Part shown: one piece after another, positions 28,429 through 36,455 of the stretch
Layout of the letters: each line of letters begins with the position of its first letter
How positions within the stretch are numbered: position 1 is the first letter of the stretch
DNA from: Blautia sp. OF03-15BH
GTDB lineage: Bacteria; Bacillota; Clostridia; Lachnospirales; Lachnospiraceae
Assembly (NCBI RefSeq): GCF_003463065.1
Contig: NZ_QSCM01000013.1
Span: 28,194-92,193 of the forward strand
Length of the DNA: 64,000 nucleotides
Direction: 5' to 3'
Notes under the pieces: model-generated
Seen by the model: the letters and a program-made list of their open reading frames with translations, nothing else
Database searches by the model: none
Told to the model about the DNA's origin: nothing
Made by a program: the position numbers and the translations under genes

Positions 28429-28541
28429 TATTACTATACTCAGTATTATTAATATCAGTATTATTAACTTGTGCTTTTGACAACTCTTGAATTGTCAAAA
28501 AGACAATTCAAGAGTGTCTATTTCACAATTCAAGAACTGTC
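28429..28541. repeat. inverted and direct repeats upstream of type I operon 1
   Basis: Two CAGTATTATTAA direct repeats are followed by an inverted repeat (28479-28496 with 28502-28518, loop AAAAA) built on CTCTTGAATTGTC. A third partial arm lies at 28524-28541. It could be a terminator for converging transcripts or a protein-binding region. Confidence 0.65.
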
Positions 28542-28587
28542 TTTCCACATAAAAAATGGGCTGCAAATTAAAGCAACCCATTTTTTC

Positions 28588-28938
28588 TTAACTATAAATT
28601 AACTCCGCTAAAACTATTTCTTCTGCCTGCGCTTTTAGGCTGTTCATGTGTTGTACCCATGCCATTTGATGTGTCGCTTTGTTTGGCGTTGGATTTCTCT
28701 TAAGTAATTCAGTCATCAACTTCTCTACTCTGCAATGTGCCGTTTCATCAATCTCCCACAGATACGGAAATAGTTGCTCCCTGAGAATTAGGTCGTTTAG
28801 TAGCATCGGATTCTTCTCTTGCAAATATGCTCTCCTCATTCTGCCGTATTTGCCCAAGACTTTGTGTTTGTATGGACTAAACTGGATATCAGGAATAAAA
28901 TAATCGCCACACTTATAATATCTAAACTCTTGTCCCAT
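28588..28938 (-). CDS. tnpV: TnpV-like transposon protein
   Basis: A 116-residue protein matching the TnpV family carried by clostridial TnpX-type elements. The pattern is GKYGRMRRAYLQEKNPMLLN, then LFPYLWEID and a helical C-terminus. Its function in transposition is not known. ATG 28938 has GGAGG seven bases before it. No complete element surrounds it, so it is probably left over from an old insertion. Confidence 0.78.
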   Translation of the reverse strand: MGQEFRYYKCGDYFIPDIQFSPYKHKVLGKYGRMRRAYLQEKNPMLLNDLILREQLFPYLWEIDETAHCRVEKLMTELLKRNPTPNKATHQMAWVQHMNSLKAQAEEIVLAELIYS

Positions 28939-28993
28939 AAGGATACCTCCAATCAATTTCTATTTCTAAAGTTATTGTAGCCTGTTTATATCC

Positions 28994-29784
28994 TTATATG
29001 AAGTTTGTCGATTGCTTTTCATTTACGGCATCCATAATTTGCTGATAGACTTTTCTGGAAGGTCTGCGATTTCCTTTTTCCATCTGATAGCAGTAGCTTG
29101 CTTTCAAGCCAACAAGCTCGGCAAACTCACGCTGATTCAGTTTTAATTCTTCTCTGATTGCCTTCAAAGCCTCTGTATAAGGCGATGCAATGAACGCAGC
29201 AAATGAATCACAGAGAAGTTCCTCATCAATTTTCAGCCGTTCTGAGAGTCTCACAGCGGTATCATATGGTATCGGAGTAATCCCCTGTTCATATTTCAGC
29301 AGAGTTGCCGGAACACAATGCCTACCTGCTCGGCAAGTTGTCTGGTTGTAAGATTATTTCGTAGCCGATAATAACGCAGATACTCTCCCGGTTGATTGCC
29401 CTTTGGTCTTTTCTCAAATGGCAATATCAGATGAAGGAGCAGCTTTCCATGATGGTATTGATACAATGATGTGTGATTGAAAATACCATTGCAATAGCCC
29501 CCGTTCTTTCCTCTTCTGGCATATACATCTTCTCTTCCCCAAAACATAGAAAAGAAACGTATTGCCATTTTCTCTGTAATATACGGTGGATTTACAATAC
29601 GATCCCCTTGATCCAGGTCATATTCTTCTGCACTTTCTATTTTTTCTTCAAAAGGATTCACCTCTTCATAGGAAATGCCTGCTTTCTTCAATTTATCTTT
29701 TAATATCTTGTTCTCATATTTAAGCAACCCAACCATCTTTCTCAATAAATCTGCATCATATGCTTCTATGTTCAAACCTTCCAC
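28994..29784 (-). pseudogene. HTH protein with a primase-like N-terminal motif, frameshifted
   Basis: The first 157 codons hold a helical start, then FFSMFWGREDVYARR, which recalls the N-terminal motif of TOTE-type primase proteins, and the beginning of an XRE helix-turn-helix (LTTRQLAEQVGI). One extra base near 29311-29318 shifts the frame. The other frame resumes VPATLLKYEQGITPIPYDTA and adds a second HTH (LNQREFAELVGLKASYCYQM). The product should be about 260 residues if repaired. The role is probably regulatory; the primase-like similarity is short and uncertain. Confidence 0.65.
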
Positions 29785-29823
29785 CTACAATTCTTACTAT
29801 TTTTTAATGTAACCTTCATTTTG

Positions 29824-30299
29824 TGTCCCAACCTTATTTTTGTACTCGTTCCAGCTATTTTCAATACTTATTTTTCTTATTGACGACTTCTCTGTCAATC
29901 GTATAATTAAGTTAGATACAGAGCATTTCTGTTATCAAAATATATTGTCTGCCCACCATTGGCGACTTATAAATGATTGGCTCGAAAATATTGTTCGCTT
30001 ACCGGAAGCGTCTAATAAATGTCCGGCTTAAATATTATTTAAAAATTATTTTTGTTTTCGATATTGTATTTTTATCACACATTACATATACTATAAATAC
30101 ACAAAAGCTAGAAAAAGAGGAGGTGTTAGTATGGCTACTTCAAGTATTACTCATAATTTTGTCGTATCCAATCCAAACAGCGTAAAGCGTTTTGTCGCAA
30201 CAATTGACGAAGCCGACCGTGACCGCACACCAAAGCAGACACTTCCCGGACGTCAGTTAACGAACCCACAGAAAATCTTAGCTTTAATGTCAAAAAGAA
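29824..30299 (+). repeat. direct repeat block A, left copy (with 61271-61747)
   Basis: About 475 bases almost identical to 61271-61747 in the same orientation. It covers a promoter, a leader of about 220 bases and the start of a small gene. Similarity stops in both copies near the small gene's 3' end, where different cargo follows. Confidence 0.9.
29880..29907 (+). promoter_or_regulatory. promoter of the left accessory slot
   Basis: TTGACG (29880-29885), 16 bases, TATAAT (29902-29907). A leader of about 217 bases follows before the start codon at 30131 and contains CCGGA/TCCGG and other complementary segments. The leader is conserved in the right copy. Confidence 0.7.
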
Positions 30300-30322
30300 A
30301 AAAACAAACTCTTAAATATTAA
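30131..30322 (+). CDS. small basic protein of the accessory slot (left copy)
   Basis: Sixty-three residues beginning MATSSITHNFVVSNP and ending in a Lys/Arg-rich tail (LALMSKRKK). It differs from the right copy by only a few residues up to the tail. AGGAGGTG lies seven bases upstream. In the right copy it overlaps a GNAT gene, a layout like an antitoxin leading its toxin. Here no GNAT gene follows, so this copy is an orphan. The antitoxin role is inferred from layout only. Confidence 0.7.
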   Translation: MATSSITHNFVVSNPNSVKRFVATIDEADRDRTPKQTLPGRQLTNPQKILALMSKRKKQTLKY

Positions 30323-30427
30323 AATTCTTCAATAGAAAATCCTCTAAAACAATAGGTATTTCTTCAAAACTTGTTCCTGTCTTTTATTTTTATTCCCTTT
30401 TCATCACTGATCCAGGAAACCTGGTCG

Positions 30428-31273
30428 CTAAAAAAAAGAAATTTTTTCAATATTATCTACTATTGTTTCCGATACTTCTCCCCACGAAAGATCATCAACA
30501 AAATAGTTTACACGCTTAAAATGATTCCACATTTCGTCGAGTCCAAAATCATTTTTAATCTTGTCTAAAGTTTCTCTCATTTCCTCCTCGCCAAAAGAAG
30601 TTTCACGCTTCATGCAAGTAGCCGCAAATGCCTTTTTCAAAACATCAAAGCTTATCTGATCAGCCTTTGAATTCATAATCTCATATACATCATAAAAATC
30701 CCTCATTCTGGTATTTGCAAGTCCTCTTGCCAAAATCGTCTGCATCTTTTCTGCAAGAAGAGTTTCAAGATTATACGACAAAACTGAAATTGATCTGTCT
30801 TCAAACATAAGCTTGTATTTATACTCCACTGCACCTGGCGTGATTGCATCATCCGTAGAAATATCGATCTTAAAAGGTTGTCTCATTCGTTCCAGATTAG
30901 CTTCTATCATCATCCTAATGCCAGGATAATCAAATTCTTCCATGATTTCTTTTACTGATGTAATCTTAAAGTTTACCCCATCTTCAAGCTGAAGCTCACC
31001 GATTCTCTCAATGATTGCTCTAGCATCCTTCTCATTAAGAGGTAATGCTTTCACAGTGGTATCGATATCCATTGTAGCTCTCATGTCTACGCCAACAATA
31101 GAAGCAACAAGCATTCCGCCTTTCAAAATAAAATTATTCCTGTATTCAGAAACAGAAACTCTTTCTAAGAACCTTTCCATAAAATATGTTCTAATTAGTG
31201 CTTGCGCAACTTCACTATTCCCGCCGGACATGTTTTTTACTTTGTCTTTAAGTTGTTTCGCTGTATGAATCAT
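30428..31273 (-). CDS. abiEii: AbiEii/AbiGii-type nucleotidyltransferase toxin
   Basis: A 281-residue nucleotidyltransferase of the type IV toxin family. It shows NFILKGGMLVAS, the acidic pair in RATMDIDTTVK and the later FKIDISTDD and LAEKMQTIL segments. Such toxins modify tRNA or use GTP to arrest growth during phage infection. It overlaps the AbiEi stop by four bases (ATGA) and has GGAGG before its ATG. The gene is intact. Confidence 0.9.
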   Translation of the reverse strand: MIHTAKQLKDKVKNMSGGNSEVAQALIRTYFMERFLERVSVSEYRNNFILKGGMLVASIVGVDMRATMDIDTTVKALPLNEKDARAIIERIGELQLEDGVNFKITSVKEIMEEFDYPGIRMMIEANLERMRQPFKIDISTDDAITPGAVEYKYKLMFEDRSISVLSYNLETLLAEKMQTILARGLANTRMRDFYDVYEIMNSKADQISFDVLKKAFAATCMKRETSFGEEEMRETLDKIKNDFGLDEMWNHFKRVNYFVDDLSWGEVSETIVDNIEKISFF

Positions 31274-31863
31274 ATCATTACCTCCACATACATCATCACT
31301 TCATCCCTTACTCCAAGTTTAACCGCATACTCAATCAATCTTGAAAGATTCTTTTCCTTCGAGGACATATATTCCTTGATTGCTGTCTGATATAACTGAA
31401 TTTCATATTTCTTTCGATTTTTAATCAAATCACAAATACATCTTTCCTTGTCATATACTTTAACCAAATTACCGCTGCTTGACGGGATTTCACAGGTTCC
31501 CATATCAAGAATCTCTGGGTTTGCGTAACGAACTTCTTTGTTTTTCTTTTTGATATGTGTTGCATTATACCCGGTAGGAACAGTGAAACAAATATGACTG
31601 TATTCTCTGTCGATAAGACCATGCAAATAAAGGGCGGTCTCGCCCGAATAAATAATATTCTTATTTCGTTGCTGGAGTACAAACAACTCATCTGGCCACA
31701 CATTATCTAAGATATAAATGCCGTGTGCCACTTTTTCCATATCATGCTCTCTGACGTATTTTGAGACAGATGGCTTTGATACACCTGATTCAACGGCCTT
31801 CGATGTAATCAAATATCCATTGTCTTTTTCAATTAGCGATTCCAAAATATCTGATATTGACAT
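31270..31863 (-). CDS. abiEi: AbiEi-type antitoxin/transcriptional repressor
   Basis: A 197-residue protein with an N-terminal winged helix (YLITSKAVESGVSKPSVSKY) and a C-terminal domain typical of AbiEi. It precedes and overlaps the nucleotidyltransferase gene. In known systems AbiEi represses its own promoter and counters AbiEii without binding it directly. The pair lies in the slot that holds a GNAT gene in the right copy. Confidence 0.88.
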   Translation of the reverse strand: MSISDILESLIEKDNGYLITSKAVESGVSKPSVSKYVREHDMEKVAHGIYILDNVWPDELFVLQQRNKNIIYSGETALYLHGLIDREYSHICFTVPTGYNATHIKKKNKEVRYANPEILDMGTCEIPSSSGNLVKVYDKERCICDLIKNRKKYEIQLYQTAIKEYMSSKEKNLSRLIEYAVKLGVRDEVMMYVEVMI

Positions 31864-31986
31864 AGTTGTCCTCCTTATCCTTGATATTTGCTTTTGTGCT
31901 TAAATTATATTGTATTTAAGCGTAAAAGTAAATACAGTCCTTATATGCTTGCAGAAGTAAAAGATAACACAGCCGAATAATTTCTC

Positions 31987-32265
31987 AAAAAAGCGACAGT
32001 CTGATTTACATTTTGTATTTCAGGAAACTGCCGCTTCTTTTTCTTGTTTATTCTGTTTTTCTTCCTCCAACTCCCGGAGGACTTCTTCGCCGTACTTATC
32101 AATCATCCGTACCAGAAAATCACTGCACCGCTCAAATTCAATATTCTGTTGCATAAGCTCCTCCCATCATTGTTTTGATCTGAGCTTATTTTACAGAACC
32201 TGCCGGAAAATCACATTGAATAGAAATTGATTATAAATTGACACAATCACTTTAAAAATATCCGC
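31987..32265. repeat. direct repeat block B, left copy (with 62381-62657)
   Basis: About 280 bases nearly identical to 62381-62657 and in the same orientation. It contains the 44-residue minus-strand gene and a hairpin with GCGACAGT/ACTGCCGC arms. The copy ends at AAAATATCCGC, the point where a deletion joins it to the NTPase remnant. Confidence 0.9.
32020..32154 (-). CDS. small acidic protein (left copy)
   Basis: A 44-residue protein starting MQQNIEFERC with GGGAGGAGC five bases before the ATG. Its core FLVRMIDKYGEEVLRELEEE is a likely amphipathic helix with an acidic tail. Differences from the right copy are few and mostly conservative. It resembles the small gene next to the relaxase at 48.0 kb. 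Function unknown. Confidence 0.65.
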   Translation of the reverse strand: MQQNIEFERCSDFLVRMIDKYGEEVLRELEEEKQNKQEKEAAVS

Positions 32266-32362
32266 TTACTATTCCAAGCCATCCAATCAGGAAAAATTAG
32301 CCCATACCATCCACCAGAATCTTCTTCCACTGATGTCTGACTGTAATATGGCTATGCACCAG
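32266..32362 (+). pseudogene. P-loop NTPase N-terminal fragment
   Basis: It encodes the segment YYSKPSNQEKLAHTIHQNLL, nearly identical to residues 69 onward of the NTPase at 62.7 kb. The start codon and first ~68 codons were removed by a deletion between two AAAATATCCGC repeats that are still separate in the right copy. Similarity ends near 32360. Confidence 0.75.
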
Positions 32363-32369
32363 GCTCTCA

Positions 32370-32667
32370 GTTTTATTTATATTTTAAATCCGGAAAAAAC
32401 CCTCAGCTTGTAAATTTATTCAAGAAAATCCTGAAGGAATACCGGGCACAAAAACGATACAGCCCTTCTATGATCAATGCCCTGCTGGAAATCTTCTTTA
32501 TCTGCCTTCTCAGAAACCATGAAAAAAACATGATCGTACCAAACCGGGCAGGAAAAAAGCAGGAAAAAAATATTATTATTATACTGAAATATATTGAGCT
32601 TCATTACGCAACTCTCACCCTTCCGGAGCTGGCTTCTTTTTTTAATTACACTAAAATGATCTTCTCT
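32370..32667 (+). pseudogene. AraC family regulator fragment
   Basis: An open frame reads FKKILKEYRAQKRYSPSMIN and ends ILKYIELHYATLTLPELASF, the linker and first helix of an AraC DNA-binding domain. It is cut off before the second HTH. It lies antisense to the 3' part of the next gene. Confidence 0.6.
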
Positions 32668-32880
32668 TAAAATCGCAGTCAGCAGTGCAGTACATAATTC
32701 ATAATCTGCATTTGCCACACGCTGCAATTCCTCATTACAATTGATCGGTTCTGTTGTCATATAATCCGCATAGTTTCCCTTAAGGTCACCCAGATCTTCA
32801 AACAATCCATAATAAGTTCTTTCCGTTCTTGGATGATCAATGACCGACTGAATCATCTGTGCTTTTTCTTTATTTGTCAT
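32416..32880 (-). CDS. DUF6508-like protein with foreign C-terminal extension
   Basis: ATG 32880 (GGAGG four bases upstream) opens a 154-residue frame. The first ~75 residues resemble a small clostridial family (EPINCNEELQRVANADYELC, then LLTAILREDHF). The rest is simply the antisense of the AraC fragment, so the original 3' end was lost by a rearrangement. It is the last member of the long restriction operon, ten bases after mcrC. Family assignment is tentative. Confidence 0.5.
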   Translation of the reverse strand: MTNKEKAQMIQSVIDHPRTERTYYGLFEDLGDLKGNYADYMTTEPINCNEELQRVANADYELCTALLTAILREDHFSVIKKRSQLRKGESCVMKLNIFQYNNNIFFLLFSCPVWYDHVFFMVSEKADKEDFQQGIDHRRAVSFLCPVFLQDFLE

Positions 32881-32890
32881 TGTTCCTCCA

Positions 32891-33940
32891 CTATACCGCA
32901 TTCTCAATACCAACAAAATGCGCTATTGCAATTTCATCTAACTGTTTTGCAATCTCATCAAATGGTTTATTCAGGTCCAACGTTTTAACGCTAATCTGAT
33001 TACCATGCATTTGGAAAACATTATCCGGCTGGATCTCTTCCTCAGTTTTTGCATACAGAAGCATTCCAGAAACCTTGTTATCCTCATCTCCAAATTGATA
33101 TTCACGATTTTTTACATAAGTAAATATCTGATACATATTATTTGAATGCAAAGTATGTTTATCAAACTGAACCTGTGTTGTATTAGTATAATACTTGGCA
33201 TCAATAATCAATACTGTATTTTCTTTTTGAAGGTGAATATCGCTCTGCATTACTGGAAGCATATCTCCAATACCATCATCTAAAGACCACGGTATCTGTG
33301 AAGCACTAACGGTTAATTTCGGATAATGCTTTTTATAATATTCGAGAATGAACTTCTCATACAAACGACACATTCTCTGCTCATCAAGAAAATCCATCAT
33401 CTTTGTAGTTCCATCCGTGTTTGTTTGGAGCAAACCTTTCACTACCAAATAACATATAGAAATCAGCATCTGATAGGATTGATTGTTCCTGTTATATTGC
33501 AAATTCCAGTTCACAGAATACAAGTCAATCGGTGTTACATCCGCAAAGAATACCATTAGTTTGCGGAGTTCCTTTTTTCTACTTTTTGCAATATCTGCTT
33601 TTAGAAGAAGTTCCACTGTTGATTTGATAACACGATTCATTGTGCTATTAACAGAAAAATCATCGTATGTACAAATCAACTTTTTTCTATGCATACTTTG
33701 TATCTTTATCGACTCCGCAATATCAATTTTGCCACGAAGCGACGACAACTCTTCAGTTTGAGAAATGTATTCTTTTCCAAGCCCACGTTTTAGCTGGACA
33801 GCAATACCTTTTGCCAATATTGCTGCCATCAGCTCTGCAGTATTATTAAATTCTTCAGTAGCTATTCTTTTGTATCCCTGTTCATTCAGAACTTTGAAGG
33901 CATACGACAGCATATAATAGATGTTTTGAATCGGTATCAC
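32891..33940 (-). CDS. mcrC: McrC-like nuclease subunit
   Basis: A 349-residue protein starting MIPIQNIYYMLSYAF, the standard McrC opening. A PD-(D/E)xK nuclease site near the C-terminal third is seen as MQSDIHL...VLIIDAKYY. It pairs with the adjacent McrB GTPase, overlapping it by four bases, to cut modified DNA. It is of normal length. Confidence 0.93.
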   Translation of the reverse strand: MIPIQNIYYMLSYAFKVLNEQGYKRIATEEFNNTAELMAAILAKGIAVQLKRGLGKEYISQTEELSSLRGKIDIAESIKIQSMHRKKLICTYDDFSVNSTMNRVIKSTVELLLKADIAKSRKKELRKLMVFFADVTPIDLYSVNWNLQYNRNNQSYQMLISICYLVVKGLLQTNTDGTTKMMDFLDEQRMCRLYEKFILEYYKKHYPKLTVSASQIPWSLDDGIGDMLPVMQSDIHLQKENTVLIIDAKYYTNTTQVQFDKHTLHSNNMYQIFTYVKNREYQFGDEDNKVSGMLLYAKTEEEIQPDNVFQMHGNQISVKTLDLNKPFDEIAKQLDEIAIAHFVGIENAV

Positions 33941-36423
33941 TTAATCGTACTCCTTAGATTTTCGCTCCAATCTTTCACCTTCATAGGTTCATCAAACCAG
34001 TATTCTTTCAATAAAGGTATCAGCTCATATTCCACAACACCATAAAGCCAACTATCGTCAATTGTATCAGGCTGTAAATTACAGAAGTAGCTGTGACCAA
34101 TACAGAACCCTTCGCCCAGAGATTCATCAACGGAAATCTCTCTATTCAAACTCTCGACGCAACTGATCAGTTTGTTGAACTTCTCATTATCTAATGCCAT
34201 GCGGTACTCACGGAACCCCGGAGTCTCAAAACCCGGCTTGATATCAAAGAAAGCAAACCTTCTACGAAGTGCATAATCCAGCATAGCCAGGCTTCTGTCT
34301 GCAGTATTCATCATGCCAATAATATAGACATTCTTCGGCACTGCAAACTTTTCATCCGAATACAGAAGCTGTAGCGCATTTCCTCGCTTATCATTTTCAA
34401 TCAGCATAAACAGCTCGCCAAAGATCTTACTAAGATTGCCGCGATTGATTTCATCTATAATAAAGAAATACTCATTATCACTATCTACCTCGGCCTTCTT
34501 GCAAAAATTGTAGAATGCCCCCTTCTTCAGTTCAAATCCTGTAGCAGATGGACGAAAGCCCATAATAAAATCTTCATAGGAATAACTCTGATGGAACTGT
34601 ACCATCATGACACGCTCTACATCTTTTACACCCATCATAGAATAAGCCAAGCGCTTAGCAGCATATGTTTTTCCTACTCCTGGTGCACCCTGCAAGATAA
34701 TATTTTTCTTATTTCTAAGCAAGCCAACTAATCTGATATAATTATCTTCAGACATGTACACATCATCCAGGAAATTTTCTGCTATGTACTCCGGATAGGC
34801 AATTTCTTGCTCATCATCTGCAATATCGTCTTCCTCAAACAAAGCCTTAATTTCTTGTACGAAGTCACTATATGGCGTGATATCGGTCAGAGTCTTCTGA
34901 GGAGACTGATGATTAATTGTCCAATCGCCCTTGTTCGTCCAATTTACTTTTCTAACATTGGAATATTCATCTGTGCGATCTGCATCATATTCATAATCAG
35001 ACTCAACAATTCCTTTGCCAAGAATTCCATTATTGCCTTTTTTAACGTATACCACGTCGCCAATCTTAATATCATGTACAAACTGCCAAGTAGCATGAGC
35101 TGAATTCTTATAGGAACTGCTATCACCGTATTCTTTCTTCATCTGCTGCTTCATTTCATCCTTAGAGCTGAATACTCCAAGATCTCCAATCTCGCCCCAG
35201 CCCAGTAGCATATAACCATTCTTATAACACTCTTCCCATTTATCAGCGTTTTGTCCTGGAGCATAAATCCAGTAATGAACTGTATCGACATCACTATCTG
35301 CAAGAGCATCGCTATCATTCGTTTTCTTACTCTTTGCATCAGAGACACCTTTTTTGAAAATATCCGATGCCATCTCCGCTGTTAATTCTACTGACTTGCC
35401 TGCTTCAGTAAGTGTCCACACACCTCTTACGCTTTTATCAATATATCCCGCTCCAACGAGATAGTTTCTAGCGAAAGCAACTTCATTTTCAAATTTGTTA
35501 ACCTTCGTTTTCCCTCTGGTTTCGCTTACTATCTCATCCGACAAATGCTCGTTTTCTATAATTTTCTTTCTCGCTTCTACCGGTGTCGCAGATCCTCCTA
35601 AATCGCGTAACGCCTGTAGCAATGGTTTAAACCACTTAAGAAATTCCGCTTTTGAAGTCTTTTTGCCTTTTTCAGCAGCCTTTTCCTGATTGACTTGTTC
35701 AGAGATCTCCCAGGCCGTATAGGATAAATCAGGAAAGTTCTTGTATTCATATTCACCTGCATCCAGAACTTTCTTACACAAATTCTTTATTTCAAGATAA
35801 TCTGCAGCATACGGCACTTTCTTAAGTTTCTTCTCGGCTGCGACAACAAACTCGCCAGGCATATTCTGGGCATCTGCTATAAACCAACGATTTCTGGAAT
35901 CCAAGTTGATAAATGTATAAGGACGAATCCAATAAAGGCCCATCGTAATATTCCAGCGAATGCAAAGCTGATCATGCACCTTGTCATAAGCCTCGGAGAA
36001 TTTCTGACGGTTATCTTCTGTGTCATTGTCAGCCAATGCAAGAGCTACCTCAAACAAACTCCACAAGTTATCAATATCATTTGCTTTTCTATCATCCTTA
36101 AATCCATAAAACGTAGCCTTCAGATTATTAAGAACCGGAATTCCATCAAAATTGCTCGGCACAGTTGCAGCAATTCCAAACTCTGACGCTATCCCGTTAA
36201 GAATAGCAATTCTATTAGCATTTGTTATTCCCTTGTTGAATGTGCCAAAGATGGTAAACGGATCAATATCAATAATCGCATCACCACTTTCAAGTTTCGA
36301 AACGCTAATTCCAACAGTGTCATACACCGCATATATTTTCTTAATAAGAGCCTTTCTATCAGTTTTGAAAGGAAGAAGCTTAGTAGCAAACTCTGTATAA
36401 AAATCTATCCAATCGTATTGCAT
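33937..36423 (-). CDS. mcrB: McrB-like AAA+ GTPase with Mrr-N and EVE-like domains
   Basis: An 828-residue protein in four parts: an N-terminal region of unknown fold (1-250), a winged-helix Mrr_N-like domain (about 255-345, FLKWFKPLLQALRDLGGSAT), an EVE-like modified-base reader (about 379-520, VHYWIYAPGQNADKW) and the McrB AAA+ domain. The last shows GAPGVGKT near 580, FIIDEINRGN near 656 and MMNTADRS. The EVE-like part probably recognises modified cytosine or another base. ATG 36423 has GGAGG ten bases before; GTG 36429 is possible. It lies 32 bases after hsdR of system 2 on the same strand. Confidence 0.9.
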   Translation of the reverse strand: MQYDWIDFYTEFATKLLPFKTDRKALIKKIYAVYDTVGISVSKLESGDAIIDIDPFTIFGTFNKGITNANRIAILNGIASEFGIAATVPSNFDGIPVLNNLKATFYGFKDDRKANDIDNLWSLFEVALALADNDTEDNRQKFSEAYDKVHDQLCIRWNITMGLYWIRPYTFINLDSRNRWFIADAQNMPGEFVVAAEKKLKKVPYAADYLEIKNLCKKVLDAGEYEYKNFPDLSYTAWEISEQVNQEKAAEKGKKTSKAEFLKWFKPLLQALRDLGGSATPVEARKKIIENEHLSDEIVSETRGKTKVNKFENEVAFARNYLVGAGYIDKSVRGVWTLTEAGKSVELTAEMASDIFKKGVSDAKSKKTNDSDALADSDVDTVHYWIYAPGQNADKWEECYKNGYMLLGWGEIGDLGVFSSKDEMKQQMKKEYGDSSSYKNSAHATWQFVHDIKIGDVVYVKKGNNGILGKGIVESDYEYDADRTDEYSNVRKVNWTNKGDWTINHQSPQKTLTDITPYSDFVQEIKALFEEDDIADDEQEIAYPEYIAENFLDDVYMSEDNYIRLVGLLRNKKNIILQGAPGVGKTYAAKRLAYSMMGVKDVERVMMVQFHQSYSYEDFIMGFRPSATGFELKKGAFYNFCKKAEVDSDNEYFFIIDEINRGNLSKIFGELFMLIENDKRGNALQLLYSDEKFAVPKNVYIIGMMNTADRSLAMLDYALRRRFAFFDIKPGFETPGFREYRMALDNEKFNKLISCVESLNREISVDESLGEGFCIGHSYFCNLQPDTIDDSWLYGVVEYELIPLLKEYWFDEPMKVKDWSENLRSTIK

Positions 36424-36455
36424 TTTCACGATACCTCCTGTTCATCGTTGATTTT

